This document shows positions 20,661 through 29,406 of a DNA stretch of 64,000 nt, piece after piece (positions within the stretch are counted from its first letter, which is position 1; each line of letters opens with the position of its first letter). The translations under genes and the position numbers were made by a program. The notes under the pieces are model-generated. The model ran no database searches and was not told where the DNA came from. It saw only the letters and a program-made list of their open reading frames with translations. Source of the DNA: Streptomyces olivoverticillatus (GTDB lineage: Bacteria; Actinomycetota; Actinomycetes; Streptomycetales; Streptomycetaceae); assembly GCF_014203555.1 (NCBI RefSeq), contig NZ_JACHJH010000010.1, forward strand, positions 1-64,000, in the 5' to 3' direction.

Positions 20661-21422
20661 ATGAATCCCGTTTCCGTACGGGCGTTGCTCGTGCGCGGCA
20701 TGCTCGCCGGGCTCGGTGCCGGAATCCTCGCGCTGGTCGTGGCGTATCTGCTGGGCGAGCCCCATGTGGACGCGGCCATCGCCTTCGAGGAGACCCACAG
20801 CCACGACCACGGCCCGGAAGTGGTCAGCCGCACCCTGCAGTCGACCGCCGGCCTCGCCACCGGCGTTCTCGTCTACGGGGTGGCGCTGGGCGGCATCGCG
20901 GCCCTGGCGTTCTGCGTGGCGCTGGGCCGCATCGGCCGGTTCGGTGCACGGGCCACGGCGGCTCTGGTGTCCGCGGGCGCCCTGGTGTCCGTCTATATGG
21001 TGCCGTTCCTGAAGTACCCCGCCAACCCGCCGTCGGTCGGTGAGCCGGACACCATCGGCAAGCGGACCACGCTCTACTTCCTGATGATCGCGCTCAGCGT
21101 GCTGCTGAGCGTCGCCGCGGTCGTCCTCGGCAGGAGACTGGCTCCGCGCCTGGGCAACTGGTACGCCGCGGTGGCGGCTTCGGCCGCCTTCGTCGTCGCG
21201 GTGGGCCTGGCGTATGCGTTCCTGCCCGCGATCAACGAGGTGCCGCCGGACTTCCCGGCCGTCGTGCTGTGGCGCTTCCGCCTCGCGGCCCTGGCCGTCC
21301 AGTGCACCCTTTGGGCCGGCTTCGGCCTGCTCTTCGGGTATCTGGCCGAGCGGCTTCTGCTGCCTCGGGCTGCTTCGGAACGGCAGACCGAGGCAGTGGC
21401 GCGAACGGCGGCCGCGAGCTGA
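20661..21422 (+). CDS. cbtA: CbtA, membrane subunit of cobalt transporter
   Basis: 253-residue integral membrane protein with about six hydrophobic segments. A histidine-rich stretch (EETHSHDHGPE, near residue 43) follows the first segment and fits metal binding, as is usual for CbtA. It works with CbtB in cobalt import and shares its riboswitch-controlled transcript. The start ATG at 20661 has a GGGGG-rich ribosome site about 8 bp upstream. A terminator hairpin follows the gene. Confidence 0.92.
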   Translation: MNPVSVRALLVRGMLAGLGAGILALVVAYLLGEPHVDAAIAFEETHSHDHGPEVVSRTLQSTAGLATGVLVYGVALGGIAALAFCVALGRIGRFGARATAALVSAGALVSVYMVPFLKYPANPPSVGEPDTIGKRTTLYFLMIALSVLLSVAAVVLGRRLAPRLGNWYAAVAASAAFVVAVGLAYAFLPAINEVPPDFPAVVLWRFRLAALAVQCTLWAGFGLLFGYLAERLLLPRAASERQTEAVARTAAAS

Positions 21423-21437
21423 TCCGGCACCCGTCCC

Positions 21438-21476
21438 ATGGGCCCGTCGTGCGTCATGCAGAGGCGACGGGCCCAT
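21438..21476. terminator. Bidirectional terminator hairpin
   Basis: Perfect 12-bp inverted repeat: ATGGGCCCGTCG at 21438-21449 and CGACGGGCCCAT at 21465-21476, with a 15-nt loop. It sits in the 64-bp gap between the convergent cbtA and DUF1259 genes, so it can serve both. There is no U tract, which is common in actinobacteria. Confidence 0.75.
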
Positions 21477-21486
21477 AGGCGTCGGA

Positions 21487-22473
21487 TCAGGACTTGGGCG
21501 GTGCGGGGTGGGCGGCGTCGACTGCCGGGCGCAGGGCCTTGGCGAGGGTTGCACCGTCTCCGGTGGCGAAGAAGTGCATGTAGAACAGCCGGGGCTGCTC
21601 GTTCAGCGTGTGGTGGTGCAGTTCGACGATGTCGATGCCGCCCTTGCGCAGGGCCTGGATGACGTGCTGGATCTCGTCGGCCGTCATGGCGAAGTCGCCG
21701 TTGATGGCAGCCTTTTTGTCGCCCATGGGCTGGAAGTTGACGCCGGTGGTGACGCCCAGCCCGGGCGCGAGGATGTGGGTACCGTCCGTGACGGAGTCCT
21801 TGCGGGACATCGTGAACTTGTAAATGCCGCCGTCCGCCGTGCCCTTGCGGCCGAGCGCGGAGTCGATGGCGGCGGTGTCCAGGTCGATGGGCGGCTGGCT
21901 GGACGGCGGCGGTGAGGCAGGCGGCAGGGCAGTGGTCGCGAGGGCCGTGTTCAGCTTGCCTGCGAGATCTGCCGGGTCGCCCATGGCATGGATGTGGGTC
22001 CACCAGACGGCCGGGGACTGCTCCAGCAGGTGCTTGTGAACGGCGGTCTGCTCAATGCCTGCTTTCTGCAGGGCGTCGGTGATCTTGGGGAGCTCGTCCT
22101 CCGTCACCACCAGGTCGCCCATGAGCAGAGTGCCGTCGTGGTACTTGGCGAAGGCCGCATAGCCCCCGAGCGCCAGGCCGGGCTTGATGTCGACGCCGTG
22201 ACTGTTGACGTTCAGATCCTTACGCGGCAGGGGCACCCGGTAGACGGTCTTGTCCATCAGAGTCCCGCTGCGGTCCAGCGCGTCGGCCACCGGCTTCCAG
22301 TCCTTCTCGCTGGTGGTCTCCGGAGCACTGCCACCACCGCCACCGCCACTGGACTGCGTGCTGCTCGGCTGCGCGTCCACAGCGGCAGGCTCCTTGCCCT
22401 CGGCGCTGCACCCGGCCAGCGTGAGCGCGGAAAGCGCGGTGAAAACAGCCACTGCGAGCCTGGCAGGGGGCAT
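21487..22473 (-). CDS. DUF1259 lipoprotein (LpqO/LppY type)
   Basis: 328-residue lipoprotein. The signal peptide ends in LTLAGC, giving a lipid-anchored Cys near residue 22, followed by a Ser/Gly linker. Two DUF1259 copies follow (about 60-190 and 200-328), each with an HTH(I)H-like phrase near its end (WTHIHAMGDP; MHFFATGDG). No biochemical role is known to me for this family; mycobacterial relatives are cell-wall-associated lipoproteins. Start ATG at 22473 has GAGGAGGAG upstream; an in-frame start at 22581 would spoil the signal peptide. Confidence 0.85.
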   Translation of the reverse strand: MPPARLAVAVFTALSALTLAGCSAEGKEPAAVDAQPSSTQSSGGGGGGSAPETTSEKDWKPVADALDRSGTLMDKTVYRVPLPRKDLNVNSHGVDIKPGLALGGYAAFAKYHDGTLLMGDLVVTEDELPKITDALQKAGIEQTAVHKHLLEQSPAVWWTHIHAMGDPADLAGKLNTALATTALPPASPPPSSQPPIDLDTAAIDSALGRKGTADGGIYKFTMSRKDSVTDGTHILAPGLGVTTGVNFQPMGDKKAAINGDFAMTADEIQHVIQALRKGGIDIVELHHHTLNEQPRLFYMHFFATGDGATLAKALRPAVDAAHPAPPKS

Positions 22474-22611
22474 GGCGAGACTCCTCCTCGGGGGCGGACT
22501 CGGGGGCGGACACCCACGTGCCCCTCCACGTAACCGTGCCCACAGAACGAGGTCCACCGGAGGCGGCCCATTCGGGCGCAAGGGGCTCTGCGTGCCCCTG
22601 TGCGCAGGCCG

Positions 22612-23592
22612 CTACCGCCGTCGGGACTGGGTCTCCCGGTAGAGGTAGCCGGCCTGGAACCTGCTCGTCGCTCCCAGGATCGTCATCACCTCGGCCACGT
22701 GCCGCTGACAGGTGCGTTGCGAGATGCCGAGCCGCTTGGCGATCGACCGGTCGTCGAGCCCGGCGGCGAGCAGGGACATGATGGTGGCCCGGACTCCGTC
22801 GATCGTGTCCTTCGCGGCGTCGTCCGGTGCGGGTCTGGAGAAGGGTTCCGCGGCCAGCCAGGTGCGTTCGAAGACCTGCGTCATGAAGTTGAGTACGTGG
22901 CGGTCCCCGACGATCAACGCGGCGCTGCTGTTGTCCTGGACTTCGAGCAGCCCGCAGCTGTCGTCGAAGATGATCATCCGAGTGAGCTCGCCCGGGACGA
23001 TACGAACCTGTGCGCCCTGCGCCGTTAATCGCTCGGCATATGCGGCAGTCGGCCGGCTGTAGCGCGCCGAGTGCTGATAGAGCATGCGCAGCGACACCCC
23101 GCGCCGTATCAGCGACTCATCGCGGCCCACGGCCTCGGCGAGGGATTCCTCGGGTCGGCCGCCCCCCGGCTGGGCGGTCAGCACCTGGGTGGTCGCTCTG
23201 CCTGCCAGCTGGCCGATGACTTCGAGCACCGTCGTCAGATCGGTCACCAGCTCAATCGAACGTGAACCGCGGCCGGTCGTCGCACGGTTCACGAACCAGT
23301 CGGACAGCTCCTTGAACCCGGCACGCAACTCGTCGACCGCCACTCGCTGTTCGTGCGCCTGCTGCTCCAGCGGCGCCAGCACCCTTGCCGCCGCCCGCTC
23401 CGGATCGACACAGGTCAGGGCAGTCCCGCAGTTGACGCACGGCTGGAGCAGCTGCAGCGCGACCAGTTCCCTGACGGCGGACTTGACCCGCTCCGGCGCG
23501 ATGCCGAGTTCGACGTGAACGTGGTTCGGGTCGATCTCCACCTGGGCAGAGGCGTGCACGTAGAGAAGAAGTGCATCCTCACTGGCGATCAT
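22612..23592 (-). CDS. LuxR-type transcriptional regulator of the PKS-NRPS cluster
   Basis: 326-residue regulator. The C-terminus is a LuxR/NarL helix-turn-helix (RSIAKRLGISQRTCQRHVAEVM, about 270-300). The N-terminus has a winged-helix-like part (HVELGIAPERVKSAVRELVALQLL), and the middle resembles the TrmB/PLD-like sensor of stand-alone Streptomyces LuxR regulators. The ATG at 23592 gives the most natural N-terminus; an ATG at 23601 and a TTG at 23631 are alternatives, and none has a good ribosome site. A TTA codon at 23026-23028 suggests dependence on the bldA tRNA. It is divergent from the first PKS gene and so is the likely cluster regulator. Confidence 0.85.
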   Translation of the reverse strand: MIASEDALLLYVHASAQVEIDPNHVHVELGIAPERVKSAVRELVALQLLQPCVNCGTALTCVDPERAAARVLAPLEQQAHEQRVAVDELRAGFKELSDWFVNRATTGRGSRSIELVTDLTTVLEVIGQLAGRATTQVLTAQPGGGRPEESLAEAVGRDESLIRRGVSLRMLYQHSARYSRPTAAYAERLTAQGAQVRIVPGELTRMIIFDDSCGLLEVQDNSSAALIVGDRHVLNFMTQVFERTWLAAEPFSRPAPDDAAKDTIDGVRATIMSLLAAGLDDRSIAKRLGISQRTCQRHVAEVMTILGATSRFQAGYLYRETQSRRR

Positions 23593-23639
23593 GTGCGGCA
23601 TCCGGAGAATCCAACTGGTCGTCGAGTTCAAGGCGGTGA

Positions 23640-23656
23640 GTTCAAGGAGGTTGAAC
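23640..23656. promoter_or_regulatory. Palindrome next to the regulator start
   Basis: GTTCAA-GGAGG-TTGAAC, with 6-bp arms, preceded by another copy of GTTCAAGG at 23626. It lies just upstream of the LuxR-type gene and could be an autoregulatory operator. Function is inferred from position only. Confidence 0.35.
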
Positions 23657-23694
23657 GAGCAGGTATTTCGCCTGGATCAATTGAGCAGGGGGTT

Positions 23695-23723
23695 GTCGCA
23701 TATCCGACAGTCGGGGATACGAC
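23695..23723. promoter_or_regulatory. Imperfect 14-bp inverted repeat in the PKS promoter region
   Basis: GTCGCATATCCGAC (23695-23708) and GTCGGGGATACGAC (23710-23723) are inverted copies matching at 11 of 14 positions, with a 1-bp spacer. It is a candidate binding site for the divergent LuxR-type regulator. The rest of the 489-bp interval (23593-24081) shows a 12-bp palindrome GTACGGCCGTAC at 24040-24051 and one small possible ORF (23941-24033); nothing else was recognised. Confidence 0.4.
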
Positions 23724-23940
23724 ACTACCAGGCGAGGGTTATCCCGAGCTAGCCTCGCACGTGGCAGTGTGCGGCGCAGCTGTCGATGCCTGCGACAAGC
23801 CCTGCCCGGTGCGGAACGCGTCCACGACCGGAATGCCGGCCGCCGCATCTTCGACACTGATGAAGCGTCCTGCGGGCAGGTCTGCTCAATATCAAGAGCG
23901 TTGGCCGTCCTGCTGGACGGATCACGATACGGGGGTAAAC

Positions 23941-24033
23941 GTGACAGGTTTGACAGCGATATGTCCCTCTCTTGGCTGCGGCAATGAAGACACCGGTTGG
24001 GGAGGAAAGCTAGCCGGCACCGAGAAGTCCTGA
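23941..24033 (+). CDS. Possible 30-residue ORF upstream of the PKS operon
   Basis: A GTG at 23941 with GGGGG about 6 bp upstream opens a short frame ending at 24033, 48 bp before the first PKS gene. The peptide contains ICPSLGCGNE, with two Cys, and no transmembrane stretch. It could be a leader peptide, a small accessory protein or chance. No family is recognised. Confidence 0.2.
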   Translation: MTGLTAICPSLGCGNEDTGWGGKLAGTEKS

Positions 24034-24081
24034 GCCGTCGTACGGCCGTACTTTCGATGCCGGTTAGTCACGGGGGAGTTC

Positions 24082-27000
24082 GTGTTCAGAGGTGAGGAAT
24101 TAGCCGACCGTATTCGGTCGGAGGTAGCCGGTCTGCTGAACGTCGACCCGGCAACAATTGGTGACGACGACCGGTTTGCGCAGCGCGGGTTGGATTCGCT
24201 TCGTGCTGCGAGCCTGGTCAAAGTGCTGTCGGACGAACTGGGCAGGAAGTTGTCCCCAGTGCTGCTGTGGCGGTACCCGACCGTCGCGGCGTTGGCAGCA
24301 TGCCTGGCATCCGGCGCCGACCTGGTGCCTTCAGAACCGGTTGCCGGCAAAGAACGCGGCAGACCCGGCGTGGCGGTCAACGAGCCGATCGCTGTTGTCG
24401 GGCTGGCCTGCCGGCTGCCCTCGGCGCCGGATGCCGCTGCCTTCTGGCGTTTGCTGGAGACCGGCGGCGATGCCATTCGCGGCGTTCCCTCCGGCCGGTG
24501 GAACGTCGACGAGCTGTCCGACCCGCGGCTGGCTTCGGTGGCGTCAGCGGTGACCGGTGAGGCCGGCTTCCTGGACCACCCGGTCGACGGGTTCGATCCG
24601 CTCTTCTTCGGCATATCGCCGCGCGAGGCACAGGAGATGGACCCGAACCAGCGGATGTTCCTCGAAGTCGCGTGGGAAGCGCTGGAAGACGCCGGCTTGG
24701 CCAACGAATCGCTTGAGGGCAGTCGCACCGGTGTCTTCGCCGGTGCGATCTGGAACGACTACGCCGGCCTGGCCGAGGAGGGCCGGCAGCCGCTTTCGTT
24801 CTATTCCGGAACCGGCCGGGCGCTGAACATGGTGGCGAACCGGCTCTCGTACGTCCTCGGACTGCGCGGGCCGAGCGTCCTGGTGGACAGCGCTTGCTCG
24901 GCGTCGCTGCTCGCGGTGCACCTGGCCTGCCAGAGTCTGTGGACTGGCGACTCGACGACGGCACTGGCCGGCGGCGTGAACCTCATGCTGAGCCCGGTGA
25001 CCACGGCGGCGCTGGCGAACATGGGTGGGCTCTCCCCGAATGCGCGGTGCAAGGCGTTCGACGCGGCGGCCGACGGGATCGCCCGCGGCGAAGGCTGCGG
25101 CGTCGTCGTGCTGAAGCCGCTGTCGCGCGCGCTCGCCGACGGCGACCACGTCTGGTGCACGATCCGCGGGTCGGCGGCGAACAACGACGGGAGCAGCAAC
25201 GGGCTGACCGCGCCGAGTCCGGTCGCGCAGGAGGAGGTGCTGCGTGCCGCGTACGCGCGTGCCGGCGTGTCACCCGCCGACGTGCACTTCGTCGAGGCGC
25301 ACGGCACCGGGACCAAGCTCGGCGACCCGATCGAGGCGGCCGCGCTCGGCGCGGTCTTCTCGCCCGGTCGCCCGGCGGACAGCCCGTTGCGGATCGGCTC
25401 GGTCAAGACGAACATGGGGCATCTGGAAGCCGCCGCCGGCGTCGCCGGACTGATCAAGACGATTCTCGCCCTGCGGCACCGGGCGCTGCCGGCAAACCTG
25501 CACTTCCGCACCCCCAATCCGCACATCCCGTTCCGGGACTGGGGCCTGCGCGTGCCCACCGCCATGGAGCCATGGCCCAAGGACCGTCCGCTGCTGGCCG
25601 GTGTGAACTCCTTCGGCTGGGGCGGCACCAACGTGCACGTCGTGCTGGAGGGCCGGCAGGAACCCGCCGCGCCTGCCCCGAGTCGGCCTGATTTCGGTGA
25701 TGCGATCGCAGATGATTCCAAAGTTGCGTTCGTCTGTTCGCCGCACGGTCATCAATGGACCGGCATGGGGCGGAATCTCTTCCGCACGGAACCGGCCTTC
25801 AGGGCCGCCGTGCAGCGGATCGACGCCGAGTTCTCGCCGCTGGCCGGATGGTCGATAGCCGACGAGCTGTTCGCCGCGGACGCCGCAGACCGCGTTCACC
25901 AGGTCGCCGTCGCGCAACCCGTGCTGTTCGCCGTTCAGCTGGGGCTCGCCGCTGTGCTCCGGGCGCGCGGAGTGGAGCCGGACATGGTGGTCGGCGCGTG
26001 CTTCGGCGAGATATCCGCCGCGGCGATCGCCGGAATCCTCGACACTTCCGACGCCATCCGGCTCATTCACCACTACAGCCAGGCACAGCATCGGCTGGCC
26101 GGCCAGGGCGGCGGAATGGCGGTCGTGGAACTGCCGGCGGCCGAACTCGCCGAATTCCTCACGGAGCAGGTCGTCGTCGCGGCCGAGTACGGTCCCCGGT
26201 CGACCGGGCTGTCCGGCGATGCATCCGCGCTGGAAGCCGTCCTCGCCCAGTTGAAGGAACGGGGCGTGCTGTGCGGGATGGTGCGTATCGACGTCGCCGT
26301 GCACAGCCCGGCGGTCGATGCAGTGACCGCAGACTTCGAGAACGCGACAGCCGGTATCACCCCGAGACCGGGCCGCATACCGCTGACGTCCACGATGACC
26401 GGCCGACAGGTGCCCTGGCATGACGTGGACGCCGCCTATTTCGCCCGTACTCTGCGTGCGCCGATTCGGCTGTGGGATGCCACCAGGGCGCTCCTCACCG
26501 ATGGGGCCGACGTACTGCTGGAACTCAGCGCGCATCCGGTGCTCGGCTCCGCACTGCGCCAGACGGTGGCGGATTCCGGCCGGGACGCGGTGGTGCTCGG
26601 CAGCATGTGCCGCGGTGAGGACGACCGCGTCGGCGTGCTCGACACGCTCGCCGCCTTCGGACGGCTCGACAGCCCGCAGGCTCCCCGGCCCGAACTGGTC
26701 ACCCTGTCCGCCAAGTCGCCATCGGCGCTGCGGGAGCTGGCCGACCGGGTCGCTCGGGCCGCCGAAGCCGGCGAGAACGGGCTGGACGCGAACGGGCTGG
26801 AACCGCGCGACCTGGCCGGTGCGCTGGCCCGCCGTGCCGATCAGCCGCACCGGTTCGCGGCGGTGGCGACCACGATGAACGATCTCGTGACCGAATTACG
26901 CGAGTTCGCGGACGGCACACGTGCCCACGGTGCGGTGTCCGGACGAGCCGCCGAGGCGCGGGAGAAGCTCGCCTTCATCTGCTCCGGGCACGGCTCGCAA

Positions 27001-29406
27001 TGGCTCGGCATGGGGACCGAACTGCTCCGCAGCGAACCGGCCTTCGAGTCGGCGGTGCGCACGTGCGACGCGGCGATCCGGCGCTACGCCGACTGGTCGG
27101 TGCTCGCGGAGCTGACCGCCGGCCCGGAGGGCTCGCACCTGAACCGGGTCGATGTGGTGCAGCCGGTCGTCTTCACCGTCCAGGTCGCGCTGGCGGCACT
27201 GTGGCGCTCCTGGGGAATCGAGCCGGACGCGATCGTGGGCCACAGCATGGGGGAGGTCGCGGCCGCGCACATCGCCGGTGCGCTGTCCCTGGACGACGCG
27301 GCCCGGATCATCTGCCACCGCAGCCGGCTGCTGCAGCGCGCCACCGGGCAGGGAGGCGCGATGCTGGTCGCCGAACTCGGCCTCCAGCAGACGGCCCGGG
27401 TCCTGACCGGCCATGAAGAGGCCGTCTCCGTCGCGGTGAGCAACAGCCCGCAGTCGACGGTGCTGTCCGGGGACCGGGCGGCACTCGCACGGATCGGGCG
27501 GCTGCTCGACGCCGACGACGTGTTCTGGCGGTGGATCAAGGCAGCGGACGCCGCCGGACACAGCCCGCAGATGGATCCGCTGTGCACCGAGCTCCAGCCG
27601 CTGCTCAAGGGCATCACCCCGAAGGCCGCCCGCATTCCGTTCTACTCCACGGTGACCGGCGAGCCGGTCGACGGCACCGAGCTGGACGAGCGGTACTGGG
27701 CGCGCAACCTCCGCGAGCCGGTGCTGTTCTCCGGCCAACTCATCCGGATGATGACGGACAGGGTGCGCACCTTCGTCGAGGTGAGCCCGCATCCGGTGCT
27801 CCTGCCTTCGGTGCTGCAGACGGCCGCGCATGCCGGCGTGGAGGTGACCACCCTGGCGTCGCTGCGCCGGGACCACCCGGAGCGTGCCGCGCTGCTCTCC
27901 TCGTTGGGCAGCCTCTACGTGCTCGGCCGTTCGCCGTCGAAGCTCCGGGTGGTGACCCCTGGGCGGCATGCGGCCCTGCCCACCTATCCGTGGCAGCGGG
28001 AGCGGTACTGGCTCGCCCCTTCCGGCGACGGCGCGATGCGACCGCGCACGTCCAATGGCGCCCTGCTGGGCGAACGGGTCGACTCGGCGATCGAGCCGGG
28101 CACCCACTACTGGCAGATGGACTTCGACGAGAACACCGCGGCCGCAACGGACTACCGTGTTGCCCGCACGGCGGTGCTGCCGGGTGCGGCCTATGCCGAG
28201 ATGGCGCTCAGCGCCGCCGCACAGACCGTTCCCGCGGCGCGGCACACCGTGAGGGATCTGCGTTTCCTCAGGCCGCTCGCCCTTTCCGGCGACGGCCGGC
28301 GCCGGGTGCAAGCGGTGCTCGTCTCCGGGCAACAGCACGTCTTCCGGGTGTTCGAGCAGCGCGACGCGGACATGGATGAGGTCGCCTCCGCGGTACTCGT
28401 GGCCGGACCACCCCACGAGGCACCCGACGCCCTTTCCGTGGAGCAGATCAGCACGCGTTTGACGGACACCATCAGCGGCGCCGACTACTACCGGAACCTT
28501 GCTGCCCGCGGCCTCGAATACGGCTCCTCGTACCAGGGAATCGAGCACATCGCGGCCTCCGACCGGGAAGCGCTGGCACGATTCGATCTGACTGCTGCCC
28601 GTGCTCGTGCGGCAATCCCCGGGGCGCCGCATCCCCCGGCATTGCTCGACATCGCGTTGCAGGCGGCCGTCGCGCTCGCCCTGGGTGAGCGGTGGGGCGC
28701 CGGGCATTCGCTTGCGCCCATGGTCTCCCACATCGACGAGCTCGACTGGTGGCGGACGTCGGTCACCGCCGGATGGGTGCACGCTGTGGTGACGCCGCTT
28801 CCCGGCGATCCGGACCGTCTGCACGCCGGCCTTCGGGTCTTCGCCGACGACGGCACGGCCGTCCTCACCGCGACCGGTGTGCTGCTCACCCGTGTCGCAC
28901 AGCTCAGTCAGCCGGCGACAGCGGACACCGTCGGTGAGCAACCGGCGCAGGGTGACGGCGCAGTGCCGGTTCGCGAGATGCTCTCCGGGCTGCACAAAGC
29001 GGACGAGCGCCGCGCGGTGCTGCAGTCGATGCTCTGCGAACACGTCGCGCGCATCGTGAAGATCGCGGCGGCCCGGATCGAGCCGGAAATCCCCTTGAGG
29101 GAACTCGGATTCGACTCGGTGATGGCGCTGGAACTGCGCAGCGCTCTTCAAGGAGCTTTCGGGATGCAGCTGCCCGCGACGACGTTCTGGAACTATCCGA
29201 CCGTTGTCGAGCTGGCCGCGTTCCTGGCCCGGAAGATGGGGATCCCGATCGACGGCGAAATCTCCGCCGGTCCGGTCGATGCCCCCGACGTGAAAGCCGA
29301 TTCATCGTCAGTCGGCGGTGTGAGCGAAAGTGTCGATTCCATGACCGAGGAAGAGCTGCTCGAACGGGAAACCGCGGAGCTGATGAGCCGAGTGGATGCC
29401 ATATAG
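24082..29406 (+). CDS. Type I PKS: ACP-KS-AT-AT-DH*-ACP
   Basis: 1774-residue polyketide synthase, probably the first of the assembly line. ACP1 at 5-75 (GLDSL, Ser near 38); KS at 95-520 with Cys in DSACSAS (near 270), EAHGTGT and NMGH, so apparently active. AT1 at about 550-850 has GACFGE where GHSxGE is expected, losing the catalytic Ser and its His neighbour. AT2 at 945-1270 is intact (GHSMGE near 1052) and has AAGHS at the specificity site, of the xAGH type linked to ethylmalonyl-CoA. A DH-like domain (1330-1600) has Tyr in place of catalytic His (DYRVARTAVLPG), although its Asp site (LLDIALQ) remains. ACP2 Ser is near 1676. No KR or ER is seen. The C-terminal helix is probably a docking element. 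Start is GTG 24082 after GGGGGAG. TTA codons lie at 24100 and 26896. Confidence 0.93.
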   Translation: MFRGEELADRIRSEVAGLLNVDPATIGDDDRFAQRGLDSLRAASLVKVLSDELGRKLSPVLLWRYPTVAALAACLASGADLVPSEPVAGKERGRPGVAVNEPIAVVGLACRLPSAPDAAAFWRLLETGGDAIRGVPSGRWNVDELSDPRLASVASAVTGEAGFLDHPVDGFDPLFFGISPREAQEMDPNQRMFLEVAWEALEDAGLANESLEGSRTGVFAGAIWNDYAGLAEEGRQPLSFYSGTGRALNMVANRLSYVLGLRGPSVLVDSACSASLLAVHLACQSLWTGDSTTALAGGVNLMLSPVTTAALANMGGLSPNARCKAFDAAADGIARGEGCGVVVLKPLSRALADGDHVWCTIRGSAANNDGSSNGLTAPSPVAQEEVLRAAYARAGVSPADVHFVEAHGTGTKLGDPIEAAALGAVFSPGRPADSPLRIGSVKTNMGHLEAAAGVAGLIKTILALRHRALPANLHFRTPNPHIPFRDWGLRVPTAMEPWPKDRPLLAGVNSFGWGGTNVHVVLEGRQEPAAPAPSRPDFGDAIADDSKVAFVCSPHGHQWTGMGRNLFRTEPAFRAAVQRIDAEFSPLAGWSIADELFAADAADRVHQVAVAQPVLFAVQLGLAAVLRARGVEPDMVVGACFGEISAAAIAGILDTSDAIRLIHHYSQAQHRLAGQGGGMAVVELPAAELAEFLTEQVVVAAEYGPRSTGLSGDASALEAVLAQLKERGVLCGMVRIDVAVHSPAVDAVTADFENATAGITPRPGRIPLTSTMTGRQVPWHDVDAAYFARTLRAPIRLWDATRALLTDGADVLLELSAHPVLGSALRQTVADSGRDAVVLGSMCRGEDDRVGVLDTLAAFGRLDSPQAPRPELVTLSAKSPSALRELADRVARAAEAGENGLDANGLEPRDLAGALARRADQPHRFAAVATTMNDLVTELREFADGTRAHGAVSGRAAEAREKLAFICSGHGSQWLGMGTELLRSEPAFESAVRTCDAAIRRYADWSVLAELTAGPEGSHLNRVDVVQPVVFTVQVALAALWRSWGIEPDAIVGHSMGEVAAAHIAGALSLDDAARIICHRSRLLQRATGQGGAMLVAELGLQQTARVLTGHEEAVSVAVSNSPQSTVLSGDRAALARIGRLLDADDVFWRWIKAADAAGHSPQMDPLCTELQPLLKGITPKAARIPFYSTVTGEPVDGTELDERYWARNLREPVLFSGQLIRMMTDRVRTFVEVSPHPVLLPSVLQTAAHAGVEVTTLASLRRDHPERAALLSSLGSLYVLGRSPSKLRVVTPGRHAALPTYPWQRERYWLAPSGDGAMRPRTSNGALLGERVDSAIEPGTHYWQMDFDENTAAATDYRVARTAVLPGAAYAEMALSAAAQTVPAARHTVRDLRFLRPLALSGDGRRRVQAVLVSGQQHVFRVFEQRDADMDEVASAVLVAGPPHEAPDALSVEQISTRLTDTISGADYYRNLAARGLEYGSSYQGIEHIAASDREALARFDLTAARARAAIPGAPHPPALLDIALQAAVALALGERWGAGHSLAPMVSHIDELDWWRTSVTAGWVHAVVTPLPGDPDRLHAGLRVFADDGTAVLTATGVLLTRVAQLSQPATADTVGEQPAQGDGAVPVREMLSGLHKADERRAVLQSMLCEHVARIVKIAAARIEPEIPLRELGFDSVMALELRSALQGAFGMQLPATTFWNYPTVVELAAFLARKMGIPIDGEISAGPVDAPDVKADSSSVGGVSESVDSMTEEELLERETAELMSRVDAI

